From positions 124,001-188,000 of the forward strand of contig NZ_CP028129.1 in the NCBI RefSeq assembly GCF_004011095.1: a stretch of DNA of 64,000 nt, given 5' to 3'. Below, in pieces: positions 1 through 9,200 of this stretch; within the stretch, counting starts at the first letter, position 1, and every line of letters starts with the position of its first letter. Source of the stretch: Rathayibacter rathayi (GTDB lineage Bacteria > Actinomycetota > Actinomycetes > Actinomycetales > Microbacteriaceae). The notes under the pieces are model-generated. The model saw nothing but the letters and a program-made list of their open reading frames with translations, had not been told where the DNA came from and did no database searches. The position numbers were made by a program, and so were the translations under genes.

Positions 1-551
1 GATGGGCGCGGGTCTGTGTCTCCCGATAAGGATCCGCTTCCTGAGCCTGCCGGATGTTCGCTCGACTGCGACTTCGTTGGAACGCTGCCCGTCTGCACAT
101 GTTGCCCGGTGATCGGAGTTGCCAGGACCACGGAAACGTCGAGCGGCTTCGATGGCGCCAGATTGGCGGGCGCCCACCGCAGGTAGACGGCTTTCGTCTC
201 CACCGGAGGAAGCCGCAACTCCTTCCTCAGGCTGTCGCGGAGCGCGTCCATGACGGGCTTCAAACGGAAGCCTTCTTTGTTCCCGGTGTTCTGGATGGTC
301 TCGACCGCTCGAATCTCCTCGCACTTGCCGAGCAACACGATGTCGATCACCGCGTCTTCCGCCGCCTGAATCTGCTCGCGCGTCACTGCCTCTCGGTCGA
401 CGGCGTTCGCGATCGAATGGTAGGCCTGGATGAGGTACTGAATGCGGAGAGTCCGGCGTTGAGACTCCTGCTCGCGAGACTTCGTCAGCAGGTGACCGAC
501 GAGACTTCCTACGAGTGCACCAAGAAGCGAGGCCGCGACGGTAAGGATCAT
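1..551 (-). CDS. Partial hypothetical protein with N-terminal membrane anchor
   Basis: This reading frame is open from an ATG at 551 down to the window edge (about 183 codons seen, 3' end missing). The N-terminus (MILTVAASLLGALVGSLVGH) is one hydrophobic glycine-zipper-like segment, followed by a charged, Gln/Glu/Arg-rich helical stretch. The visible C-terminal part is Pro/Ser/Gly-rich and looks disordered. This pattern fits a small membrane-anchored cytoplasmic protein. I do not recognise a family and infer no function. The opposite-strand open frame over the same bases is its shadow. Confidence 0.6.
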   Translation of the reverse strand, partial: MILTVAASLLGALVGSLVGHLLTKSREQESQRRTLRIQYLIQAYHSIANAVDREAVTREQIQAAEDAVIDIVLLGKCEEIRAVETIQNTGNKEGFRLKPVMDALRDSLRKELRLPPVETKAVYLRWAPANLAPSKPLDVSVVLATPITGQHVQTGSVPTKSQSSEHPAGSGSGSLSGDTDPRP

Positions 552-730
552 GTTGGTAGTGCTTGAGTCCACCGCGCCAGAGTACGGCCAAGGATCCGTC
601 AGGGAGGGCAGAGCCCCGGAATGGGGTGTCCGAATACGATCGCGGAGTCCTCTACCGTCATGTGGCAAGAGGGTGCTCCTGAGCCGGGCGCGCAGAAGGT
701 CTGCTCGGGCCGACAGCCTAAGATCGAGCA

Positions 731-1461
731 TCAACACTCCACTTTGTACCCCGAATTTTCCCCCTTTAAGACGATGCGCCAGTTTTTGAGGTGGGCGATG
801 GCTCGTTCGAGCTGGTAGCGGATCGAGTTCACCTCTTTATTGAAGTGGTGTTCCCATTCGAGGGTTCTGCGGTTTCATGCCCTCGAGGACGCCGCTTGGG
901 CGAAGGGCTGCGATGTCGTGGCGGTGTCCGTCGACGGGGTCGGAGATCCAGGCGAGACGGCCGATGAGGTCACACGCGACCTGGACGTTCACGCCCGTGG
1001 TGGAGTGCTTACCGGACCAGAGCGTGGGGCGGTTCACCCAGGACCGGCAAGGGTAGAAGGGTGCCATCGACAATGTACTGACCGTTCACGTCGAGGTCGT
1101 CCGCGGTCGGCATGTCATCGTGCAGGGTCGCAGCGATCCACGCGGTGAGCGAGGAGATGGCTCGAGAGATCGTCGGCTGCGACACGCCATATCGTTCGGC
1201 AAGCTCGACCTGAGCAGAATTCCGTCGCACATAGGTCACGGTGAGGACGAGAGAGCCGTAGAGTCCGAGGATCGGTGGCCAATCAGGCGCCAACTCCGAG
1301 GCCGTGACGTGTCGCAGAACCCGCTCGGCAAGATCCTGACTTTCCTCACGGTTCAGTCCTGTTGTACCCTTCAGGCGCGGCCGTTCTTTCTGGGAATTCA
1401 GCGTAGTAACTAAATTCTTACAAGAAAGAACGGCCGCTTTTTCGAGGCGCGCCGATATCAC
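731..1461 (-). pseudogene. Decayed IS transposase (HTH plus DDE_Tnp_4-like)
   Basis: Reading on the minus strand, the first part (1461 to about 1060) has a helix-turn-helix segment (ELAERYGVSQPTISRAISSL) and runs into VDGTLLP, the start of a DDE domain. The frame then shifts and continues as SWVNRPTLWSGKHSTTGVNV and DLIGRLAWISDPVDGHRHD (to about 880). A further shift leads to the C-terminal block (EVNSIRYQLERAIAHLKNW) near 780-840. The middle of the catalytic domain is missing and the C-terminus is replaced by unrelated codons. At least two frameshifts and a deletion make it non-functional. It matches transposases of the IS5-like group that carry HTH_Tnp_4/DDE_Tnp_4 domains. No terminal repeats or target duplications could be assigned. 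Confidence 0.75.
1377..1437. repeat. 14-bp perfect inverted repeat at the 5' end of the transposase remnant
   Basis: GCGGCCGTTCTTTC at 1377-1390 is exactly complementary to GAAAGAACGGCCGC at 1424-1437, with a 33-base AT-richer loop. It lies near the start of the transposase frame. It may be an RNA hairpin limiting read-through into the transposase or part of the element end. Which one cannot be decided from sequence. Confidence 0.5.
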
Positions 1462-1551
1462 TCAATACGGCACCTGAATAACCCTCCTCGCACTTGCGTT
1501 CAGGGCAATTTCTTCGAAAGTTTCCATCTTGGAAATGGGAGGATAATACGA

Positions 1552-2079
1552 ATGACGGTTCGTACAGTGGAACGAACGATCGCCGTTCTCACCGTTGCAC
1601 TCGGCTTGATCTTCTCGGGAGCAACGGCCGCGGAAGCTGCGACAGGGCCTGGGGGGAATGTGATCACATGCACAGTCTCGCTGGACAATCCGCACCAGTC
1701 CGGCCACGTAAACGGAACGATCAGCGCTCAAGGTCTCGTCACTTGCACTGGAACGGTGGCGGAGATCTACATCAAGACGTCACTTCAAAAGGTGAGCAAC
1801 AACACTGTCGCGTCGCAGACCTTCGATAGTTTCAACGTCAGCCGTGGATCCTCCGTCGGAGCGAAGCCGTGCTCAGACGGCCCGGCGACATTCAGATCGC
1901 AGGCGGATGTCCTGGTTCACTTCCCAGCCGGTTACACACCTACTCCGCAGACAGCCAATAAATATAGCCCAAACATCGCTGTGGCGTGCGGAAACGTAAA
2001 GAAGGTGACCGGGACGACCAGTGCGACTGACATCGGCTACGGTACGACAACCTGGACAATTGTGGGGGTCAAGAACTAG
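1552..2079 (+). CDS. Small secreted protein of unknown function
   Basis: The 175-residue product starts at ATG 1552 with a good ribosome site (GGGAGG at 1538-1543). Residues 1-28 form a Sec signal peptide with a likely cut after AEA. The mature part is Thr/Ser/Gly/Asn-rich and has four cysteines (ITCTV, VTCTG, KPCSD, VACGN) that could form two disulfides. That composition and size fit a beta-rich extracellular protein. No catalytic motif is visible and I do not recognise a family. It sits between the IS remnant and a strong hairpin terminator, so it is probably monocistronic. Its codons are less GC-biased than those of the core genes, so it may have been acquired. Confidence 0.75.
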   Translation: MTVRTVERTIAVLTVALGLIFSGATAAEAATGPGGNVITCTVSLDNPHQSGHVNGTISAQGLVTCTGTVAEIYIKTSLQKVSNNTVASQTFDSFNVSRGSSVGAKPCSDGPATFRSQADVLVHFPAGYTPTPQTANKYSPNIAVACGNVKKVTGTTSATDIGYGTTTWTIVGVKN

Positions 2080-2096
2080 CCGACAGAGTTGAACAT

Positions 2097-2137
2097 AGCC
2101 GAACGGGCCGCCTTAACTCAGGGTGGCCCGTTCGGCT
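2097..2137. terminator. Bidirectional hairpin terminator
   Basis: AGCCGAACGGGCC (2097-2109) pairs perfectly with GGCCCGTTCGGCT (2125-2137), a 13-bp stem with a 15-base loop. It sits between two convergent genes and overlaps the last codons of the minus-strand gene. Confidence 0.8.
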
Positions 2138-2844
2138 AGGAGGACGCCGGCGCGTAGCCAGACGGTAGTCTCCACTCCCCAGAAAACTGGCATGACTGTA
2201 CGTCCTCGATAGGCGAACTCAAAACAATCTATTCGCGCCACCGCGAGTGCGGTCACGCACACGCGAGAATATTTGTCTGCCACGCGTCGCCATTGGATGA
2301 TTCCATCCGCACCACTGTACTTGATTGAGAACTCACACCATTGAGTCGCAGAACGAATGATCAGACTCTTACCGGCCGGCGATCGGGCCACTTTCCACGA
2401 GTGAACGTCGTCCAAGGTGTCTCGCGCGGCTAAGTGGGCGAACCACATTCCCGGGAACTCTCCGTCGGAGCTGGAGGTATAGAGGGCGCCTACCGGCTTG
2501 TTTCCCCACGTTGCATCGTCGATATCACGCGTCTCGAATTCTGGCAGATTTCGGCGCTGCGAAAGGTGTCGCTGGTCGCCTGCCTGTCGGATTTTCTCGA
2601 TTGTGTCATCGAGTAACTTTATCGACGGTGGTACTGCAACCCAAGAATCAACTTTTTCGGGATCCACGCCGTATTCCAGGGTTGTTTGACCGGCGACGCT
2701 TTCCGGATAGAGCGACTCAACGAACGCTACAGACGCCACAACAAGGTCGGATGACTCGACGCGAGTACTGGCCGTCCCGAGCCCGTAGGACGTACTCGCC
2801 TTCCATGCTTGCATCCTTTCAAGCCGTGCCCGGAACTCCTCCAT
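2113..2844 (-). CDS. Hypothetical protein
   Basis: A 243-residue product. The ATG at 2844 (MEEFRARLERMQ) is chosen because GGAGA lies a short distance upstream. Longer extensions of the frame enter low-complexity Arg/Pro translation that looks non-coding. The first 100 residues are polar. The second half alternates Trp-rich beta-like segments (GMWFAHLAARD, ATQWCEFSIKY, GIIQWRRVAD). There is no signal peptide or membrane segment and no recognised motif. GC is lower than in the flanking core genes, fitting accessory DNA next to the IS remnant. Function unknown. Confidence 0.65.
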   Translation of the reverse strand: MEEFRARLERMQAWKASTSYGLGTASTRVESSDLVVASVAFVESLYPESVAGQTTLEYGVDPEKVDSWVAVPPSIKLLDDTIEKIRQAGDQRHLSQRRNLPEFETRDIDDATWGNKPVGALYTSSSDGEFPGMWFAHLAARDTLDDVHSWKVARSPAGKSLIIRSATQWCEFSIKYSGADGIIQWRRVADKYSRVCVTALAVARIDCFEFAYRGRTVMPVFWGVETTVWLRAGVLLAERATLS

Positions 2845-2945
2845 TGATGAATCTCCATCTTTTTCTCTCAGTGCGGTAGCGGTACCCTCGCGGGCGTCGC
2901 AATTCATACCTAGGGCAGGACAACCCGGAGGTTTACTGAGCGGTG

Positions 2946-3974
2946 CTACCCGAAGAGGGTGCGCGCCTCCTCGTAGCGGGCGTCGGGGACCGTCTTGAGG
3001 GTGCCGAGCGCCTCGGCGAAGTCGACGTGGTAGATGTCGGTGCCCCGCAGGGCGACCATGCGGCCCCAGTGCTCGGCCACGACGGAGTCGATCGCGGCCA
3101 TGCCCAGGCGGGTCGCGAGGACGCGGTCGAACGCGGTGGGCGTTCCGCCGCGCTGGATGTGGCCGAGCGTGGTCGCGCGGGTCTCGATGCCCGTGCGCTC
3201 CTCGATCAGTGGAGCGAGGAGCTCGCCGATCCCGCCCAGGCGCGGCCGACCGAAGGCGTCCAGGCCGCGCTCGGAGTGGGCGTCGTCCATCGTGTCGAGC
3301 GAGAAGCCCTCGGCGACGACGACCAGCGGCGCGCGGCCCCGGTCCTGAGCGCTCTGCACCCACTCGACGATCTGGTCGAGCGAGGTGCGCTTCTCGGGGA
3401 TCAGGATGACGTGGGCGCCCGCGGCCATGCCGGAGTGCAGCGCGATCCAACCGACATGGCGCCCCATGACCTCGGCGACCATGCAGCGGCCGTGCGAGTC
3501 GCCGGTGGTGCGGAGGCGATCCATCGCGTCGGTCGCGATGCCGACGGCGGTGTCGAAGCCGAAGGTGTAGTCGGTGGCGCCGAGGTCGTTGTCGATGGTC
3601 TTGGGGACGCCGACGATCTTCAAGCCCGCATCAGTGAGGCGCTTGGCCGCGGCGAGAGTGCCCTCGCCGCCGATCGCGATGATCGAATTGATGCCGTTGC
3701 GGGCCATCATCTCTGCGATGTTCTTCGGTCCGCCGTTCTCGCCCTCGAAGGGGTTCGTGCGGCTGGTGCCGATGATCGTGCCGCCCTGCTTGGCGATGCC
3801 CTGGATCTCGGGTCGACCCAGCGACAGGAAATCGCCGTCGACCACGCCGCGCCAGCCGTTGCGGAAGCCGACGAACTCCTGGTCGTAGACCTTAATGCCC
3901 TTGTACACGGCACCGCGGATGACGGCGTTGAGGCCGGGGCAGTCGCCACCGGAGGTCAGGATCCCGATCTTCAC
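2946..3974 (-). CDS. pfkA: 6-phosphofructokinase
   Basis: 342 residues, GTG start at 3974. It phosphorylates fructose 6-phosphate to the 1,6-bisphosphate in glycolysis. Family blocks are clear: GILTSGGDCPGLN at the N-terminus, IGGEGTL (nucleotide loop), PKTIDNDLGATDYTFGFDTA (catalytic loop with the TIDND core) and AEVMGRHVGW. The length is typical of actinobacterial PfkA. The glycine in GGEGT (rather than an Asp) is the usual signature of ATP use over pyrophosphate use. That assignment rests on family knowledge. No ribosome site stands out, so the mRNA may be nearly leaderless. Confidence 0.93.
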   Translation of the reverse strand: MKIGILTSGGDCPGLNAVIRGAVYKGIKVYDQEFVGFRNGWRGVVDGDFLSLGRPEIQGIAKQGGTIIGTSRTNPFEGENGGPKNIAEMMARNGINSIIAIGGEGTLAAAKRLTDAGLKIVGVPKTIDNDLGATDYTFGFDTAVGIATDAMDRLRTTGDSHGRCMVAEVMGRHVGWIALHSGMAAGAHVILIPEKRTSLDQIVEWVQSAQDRGRAPLVVVAEGFSLDTMDDAHSERGLDAFGRPRLGGIGELLAPLIEERTGIETRATTLGHIQRGGTPTAFDRVLATRLGMAAIDSVVAEHWGRMVALRGTDIYHVDFAEALGTLKTVPDARYEEARTLFG

Positions 3975-4020
3975 CCGCTCAGGTTAGAGGACCCGGTGAA
4001 CGGATGTGCACGCGGACGAG

Positions 4021-4058
4021 GACGGGCCTTTCCTCGCCGCCTCGAGGAAGGGCCCGTC
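4021..4058 (-). terminator. Hairpin terminator of the ferritin-like gene
   Basis: GACGGGCCTTTCCTCG (4021-4036) pairs with CGAGGAAGGGCCCGTC (4043-4058), with one mismatch over 16 bp and a 6-base loop. It lies just after the stop of the minus-strand ferritin-like gene and upstream of pfkA. Confidence 0.75.
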
Positions 4059-4071
4059 GTCGTGCTCAGTG

Positions 4072-4998
4072 CTAGTTGGCCTGGCTGGTGTTCAGCTCGC
4101 CGTTCACGCCGCGGGGGAAGAATCCACCGGTGCGCGAGGCCTTGGGGTTCAGGTACACGATGTTCAAGACCTGGCCCGGGGTGCGGCTGAACGCGATGGA
4201 GCTGCCGTCGGTCGGGACGATGTTCGCCTGGCCATTGACCTTGACGCCCTGGTCGAGGTCGGTCTTGCCGTCGAGGCTGTCGCGAGCGTCGGAGAGCTTG
4301 TTCGCCGAGTCGGACAGGTCAGCGGCGTAGATCGCCGAGCGGATGGCACCGGCGTGATACGCCTCCACCGCAAGGATGCCGGCAGCTGCGTCGAGGTAGG
4401 TCTTCGACTGGATGAGGGGAGCGGCGCCCTTGTAGGCGGTCACTCCGACATCCTCGAAGACGAACGCGCCGAGCAGGAAGTTGGCCTCGCTCGCGAACGG
4501 GTCGAAGGACCCGCCCGCCTTGATCAGACCCGCAGCGGTCGCAGCGGCGGTGAAGCTGGTCCTGAGGTCGATCGCCGGGCGGGCGACCCTCGACGTGCCC
4601 AGAGCCGAGCGGAGGAACTTGACGTGCGCCTTCTCGTCGTTCGCGACCTCGGTGGCGAAGCTCTTGAGCCACGGGGTCTTGAAGTCGACGGGGCGACCAC
4701 CGATGACGCCGCCGGGCGTGCCCTTTCCGGTCACGTCCGAGCCGCCGAGGCCGTCGCCGTAAACGGCGCGCAGATAGAACTCTGCCTCGAGGTACTCGAG
4801 GTTGAGGGCGAAGTTGAGGATCGAGGCGTCGCTGGGGCCGCTGGCAGCGACCTCCTCGGCGGAGGCGGTGGGCGCGGCGAGGGCTGCGGCTCCGATGCCG
4901 AGGCCGGCGACGCCGGTGGCCTCGAAGAAGCGGCGACGGTCCAGAGCAGTCTCAGAGCTCTTGACGATCGCGTTGCGGATGAAGGTCGTGTCGAACAT
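4072..4998 (-). CDS. Tat-exported ferritin-like domain protein
   Basis: 308 residues, ATG at 4998 with GGAG upstream. The N-terminus has a twin-arginine signal ([10 protein letters not shown] followed by a hydrophobic Gly/Ala stretch and ASAEE cleavage region). The mature part has the Ferritin_2-type four-helix pattern with Glu/His metal-ligand candidates: [32 protein letters not shown] and [11 protein letters not shown]. Related proteins include the plant desiccation protein PCC13-62 family. The activity is unproven, but a di-metal, possibly stress-protective role outside the membrane is plausible. It is monocistronic with its own terminator. Confidence 0.85.
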   Translation of the reverse strand: MFDTTFIRNAIVKSSETALDRRRFFEATGVAGLGIGAAALAAPTASAEEVAASGPSDASILNFALNLEYLEAEFYLRAVYGDGLGGSDVTGKGTPGGVIGGRPVDFKTPWLKSFATEVANDEKAHVKFLRSALGTSRVARPAIDLRTSFTAAATAAGLIKAGGSFDPFASEANFLLGAFVFEDVGVTAYKGAAPLIQSKTYLDAAAGILAVEAYHAGAIRSAIYAADLSDSANKLSDARDSLDGKTDLDQGVKVNGQANIVPTDGSSIAFSRTPGQVLNIVYLNPKASRTGGFFPRGVNGELNTSQAN

Positions 4999-5229
4999 GT
5001 GCGCATCTCCAGTGATAGGCGGGTGTCAGACGGCTGGAGCGCCGCCGCGACATCGCGAAGCTACGCCCGGGATCCGCAGGCTGACCAGTGAAAACGGCGG
5101 ATTCAATCCGCGCATGTTTTCATGCCCCCTGAACCAAACCGCCGGGCGTGTCGCTCCGAACACGTCGTGAATAGGGGTTCTACGGAGAGCGTCTGCCGCA
5201 GTGTCGGAGCCGCCGGTTAGCATCGCTGC

Positions 5230-6168
5230 GTGTCGATCGCCGCCCCCACTCCCGAGTCCTCGTGGGCGACGGTGTACGCGCCGGCAGAACCGGTGAGTCT
5301 CGGGCTCACCCTCCGCACGCTGCTGCGTGGCTCGGGCGACCCGACCATGCTCGTGGACGCATCCGGCTTCTGGCGCGCGTTCCGCACTCCGTTCGGGCCG
5401 GGCACCCTGCATCTGCGGCAGGCGGTCGACGGGGCGGTGCACGCGCGCGCCTGGGGCGACGGAGCGCAGTGGCTGATCGACCGGGTCCCCGAGCTGCTTG
5501 GCCACGGCGACGACTGGAGCGGGCTCGACCTGTCGGCGCACGCGCCGCTCGCCGAGGTGCTCCGGCGCTCGGTCGGCTTGCGGCTCACCCGCGCAAACCT
5601 GGTGTTCGAGATGCTCGCGCCGTCGATCCTGGAGCAGAAGGTCACCAGCACCGAGGCGTGGCGCGCCTACCGCTCGCTCGTTCGGCTGCATGGTGAGCCT
5701 GCGCCCGGGCCCGTCGCCCTGCATGTGGCTCCGAGTGCGGAGCAGTGGCGTCGCGTGCCGTCGTGGGACTGGCACCGGGCGGGAGTCGATCCGCGGCGCT
5801 CGCGAACGCTCCTCACTGCGGCGCTCGTCTCCTCCGGGCTCGAGCGGACGCTCGCTCTCGGGCGGGGCGGCGCGGAGGTCGCGCGGCGGTTGCAGTCGGT
5901 GCCGGGGGTCGGAGCGTGGACGGCGTCCGAGGTGATGATGCGCGCACACGGCGACCCGGACGCGGTCAGCGTGGGCGACTACCACCTTGCCGCGGCGGTC
6001 GGCTTCGCGCTCACCGGGCGTCTCGGGGTCGACGACGACGGGATGCTGGAGCTGCTGGAGCCGTGGCGCGGCCACCGGCAGCGGGTGATCCGGCTGATCG
6101 GCTGTAGCGGGGTGCGGAAGCCGCGGCAGGGTCCGAGGATGACGATCCAGGACCACCGCCGGCACTGA
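5230..6168 (+). CDS. DNA-3-methyladenine glycosylase (AlkA/HhH-GPD family)
   Basis: 312 residues from a GTG at 5230. It probably excises alkylated bases in base-excision repair. The helix-hairpin-helix is visible (LQSVPGVGAWTASEVMMRA), followed at the usual distance by the catalytic aspartate in SVGDYHLAAAVG. The N-terminal half (about residues 15-125) is the AlkA-like beta domain. The length and order match the DNA-3-methyladenine glycosylase 2 family. It stands alone between the divergent ferritin-like gene and putA. No Fe-S cysteine cluster is present, so it is not an EndoIII/MutY relative. Confidence 0.85.
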   Translation: MSIAAPTPESSWATVYAPAEPVSLGLTLRTLLRGSGDPTMLVDASGFWRAFRTPFGPGTLHLRQAVDGAVHARAWGDGAQWLIDRVPELLGHGDDWSGLDLSAHAPLAEVLRRSVGLRLTRANLVFEMLAPSILEQKVTSTEAWRAYRSLVRLHGEPAPGPVALHVAPSAEQWRRVPSWDWHRAGVDPRRSRTLLTAALVSSGLERTLALGRGGAEVARRLQSVPGVGAWTASEVMMRAHGDPDAVSVGDYHLAAAVGFALTGRLGVDDDGMLELLEPWRGHRQRVIRLIGCSGVRKPRQGPRMTIQDHRRH

Positions 6169-6260
6169 GACGCTCCTCCACAGGGGCGGCTCGGGGCCGA
6201 GTCCGCGGGAGCACCGCGTCACGCCGCGTTCGGGCGCCGAGTCGGGCTTAGCCTCGGAGG

Positions 6261-9200
6261 ATGCAGCAGTCGACGTCCCCAGGAGTGTCCGGCAGCGACC
6301 CGGAGCGCGAGCCCGACGACGCGGTCGTGCCGGGCGACGGCGGTGCCTCGGGGCGCGCGGAGGAGGTGGGCGACGAGCCGGCGGACGTGGAGGAGCCGGC
6401 GGACGTGATCGAGGCGGAGTCGGAGGACGACCGCTCGATGCTCGAGCGGGTCGAGTCGCTGGTCCGGCGGTGGATCGCCCGTAGCGCCGAGTTCCCGGTC
6501 GAGGCCGCGGCGCAGCGGCTCGCGGGCGTGCTCCAGGACCCGAACGGCCTCGATTTCACTGTCGGCTTCGTCGACGGCGTGGCCCGGCCAGAAGACCTGT
6601 CGGTCGCGGCCGAGAACCTCGCGGCGCTCACCGCGAAGACGCCCGCGTCCCTCCCCTCCGCTCTGCGCGCCGCGATCAGTACCGGCGGGGCCGTGGGACC
6701 GGTGCTGCCGTGGGCGGTCGTGCCGGCGGCGAGACGGATGCTCCGGCACTTCATCGGCCACCTCGTCGTCGACGCCTCGGAGGCGCGTTTGGGTGCGGCC
6801 GTTGCGGCCCTGCGCGAGGGTGGGGACCGGCTGAACCTCACCCTGCTCGGCGAGGCGGTGCTCGGCGAGCGCGAGGCGTGCCGGCGCCTGGAGGGGACGC
6901 TCCGCCTGCTCGAGCGGCCGGACGTCGACTACGTCAGCCTCACGGTCTCGAGTGTCGTCAGCCAGCTCTCGATGTGGGCCTTCGAGGAGGAGATCGACCG
7001 CGTCGTCGAGCGCCTCACGCCGCTCTACCAGGCTGCTGCCTCCGGCGCCGAGCACACCTTCATCACCCTCGATATGGAGGAGTATCGCGATCTCGACCTG
7101 ACGGTCGCCGTGTTCCGGCGCCTTCTCGAACAGCCGGGCATGCTCGAGGTCGAAGCGGGCATCGTCCTGCAGGCGTACCTGCCCGACTCCGTCCGCGTGC
7201 TCGACGAGCTGACCGACTGGGCGCGCGAGCGGCGGGCCCGTGGCGGGGCGCCGATCAAGGTTCGCGTGGTCAAGGGCGCGAACCTGGCAATGGAGCGCGT
7301 CGACGCGGCCCTGCACGACTGGCCGCTCGCGACCGTCGGCAGCACAACGGAGGCGGACACGAACTACAAGCGTCTGCTCGACCGGGCTCTGCGGCCCGAG
7401 CGAACGGACGCGGTGCGCGTGGGCGTCGCCGGGCACAACCTGTTCGACCTCGCCTGGGCCTGGCTCACCGCGACCGAGCGCGGCGTGACCGACGCGGTCG
7501 AGATCGAGATGCTGCTCGGCATGGCGACGGGGCAGGCGCGAGCCGTCCGCGAGGACGTGGGACGCCTCCTGCTTTACACGCCCGTCGTGCACCCGCACGA
7601 GTTCGACGCGGCGATCTCCTACCTGATCCGCCGGTTAGAGGAAAACAGCAGCCCCGAGAACTTCCTCTCGGCCGCGTTCCGCCTCGACGACGAGGAGGTG
7701 CTGCAGCGCGAACTCGGCCGGTTCCGCACCTCGCTCGAAGCGCTCGACGACTCCGTCCCACCGCCGAACCGCGGCCAGGACCGGCTGCGGGAGTGGTCCT
7801 CGGGCTCCGGCCGTCGCCTCGTGCAGGAGCACGCGGGTGCCGGTGAGCGGGTGCAGGATCCGGCCGCCGACGGCCTCACCCGGGCAGTCCTCGGGCTCAG
7901 CCGTGGGTCCGGTGCCGCCGCCGCCACCGCCGGCTTCCACAACGAGCCCGACACGGACCCCGCCCTCCCCGGCAACCGCCGCTGGGCTCGCCTGATCACA
8001 GAGCGCATCCCCGGGTCGACGATCGGATCCAGTACCGCCGATGCCGCCCGCGTGCAGACGCAGGAGCAGCTCCAGGAGGTGCTGCGCACGGTGTCGCGCC
8101 GCGCCGAGCGCTGGGGCGAGCGCCTGGGCTACGACCGGGCCGCCGTGCTCGACCGGGCCGGCCTCGTCCTCGCCGCCAATCGTGACCGCCTGATCGAGGT
8201 GATGGCCTCCGAGACCGGCAAGACGATCGCCGAGGCCGACCCCGAAGTCTCGGAAGCCATCGACTTCGCGCACTACTACGCCACCCGCGCCCGCGAACTC
8301 GACGCGGTCGGCGGAGCGACGTTCGTTCCGGAGCGGGTGATCGTGGTCGCGCCGCCGTGGAACGTCCCGGTCGCGATTCCGGCCGGCTCGATCCTCGCGG
8401 CGCTCGCCGCCGGCTCCGGAGTCGTGCTGAAGCCCGCCCCGCAGGCCCGGCGATCGGCCGCCGTACTGGTCGAGGCGCTGTGGGACGCGGGCATCCCGCA
8501 CGAGCTCCTCGCCCTCGTCGACCTCGACGAGGACGAGCTGGGCCGCGCGCTCATCACCGATCCCCTCGTCGATCGCGTCCTGCTCACCGGCTCCTACGAG
8601 ACAGCCCGGCTCTTCCGCTCCTGGCGGCCCGACCTCCCCCTGCGGGCCGAGACGAGCGGCAAGAACGCCATCATCGTGACGCCCCACGCCGACTACGACC
8701 TCGCCGTCGCCGACATCGTCAGCAGCGCCTTCGGGCACGCGGGCCAGAAGTGCTCGGCCGCGTCGCTGGTGATCCTGGTCGGCTCGGTCGCCCGCTCGAA
8801 GCGGTTTCGCGCTCAGCTGGTCGACGCCGTCACCTCCTTGCGCGTCGGCCGGCCCGATGACCCGTCGGCGGTGATGGGCCCCCTGATCGAGGAGCCCACC
8901 GGCAAGCTGCTGCACGCGCTCACGACCCTCGGCGGAGGCGAGTCGTGGCTGGTCGAGCCGCGCCGCCTCGACGAGACCGGCAGGCTCTGGTCGCCCGGCG
9001 TCCGCGAAGGCGTCACCGAGGACAGCTACGTCCACCTCACCGAGTTCTTCGGCCCCGTGCTCGGGATCATGCACGCGGCGACCCTCGAGGACGCCATCCG
9101 CATGCAGAACGGCACCGACTACGGCCTCACCGCGGGCCTGCACTCACTGCACGCCGATGAACTCGCCCTCTGGATCGACTCCGTCGAGGCCGGCAACCTC

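Noticed and set aside
54..566. 170-codon plus-strand frame at the start of the window
   Set aside because: Shadow of the minus-strand partial gene 1-551, which has a sensible membrane anchor and helical composition.
2943..4190. 415-codon plus-strand frame over pfkA
   Set aside because: Antisense to the clear 6-phosphofructokinase gene; no family features and typical mirror composition.
7635..9143. 502-codon minus-strand frame inside putA
   Set aside because: Antisense shadow of the aldehyde dehydrogenase domain; no motifs of its own.
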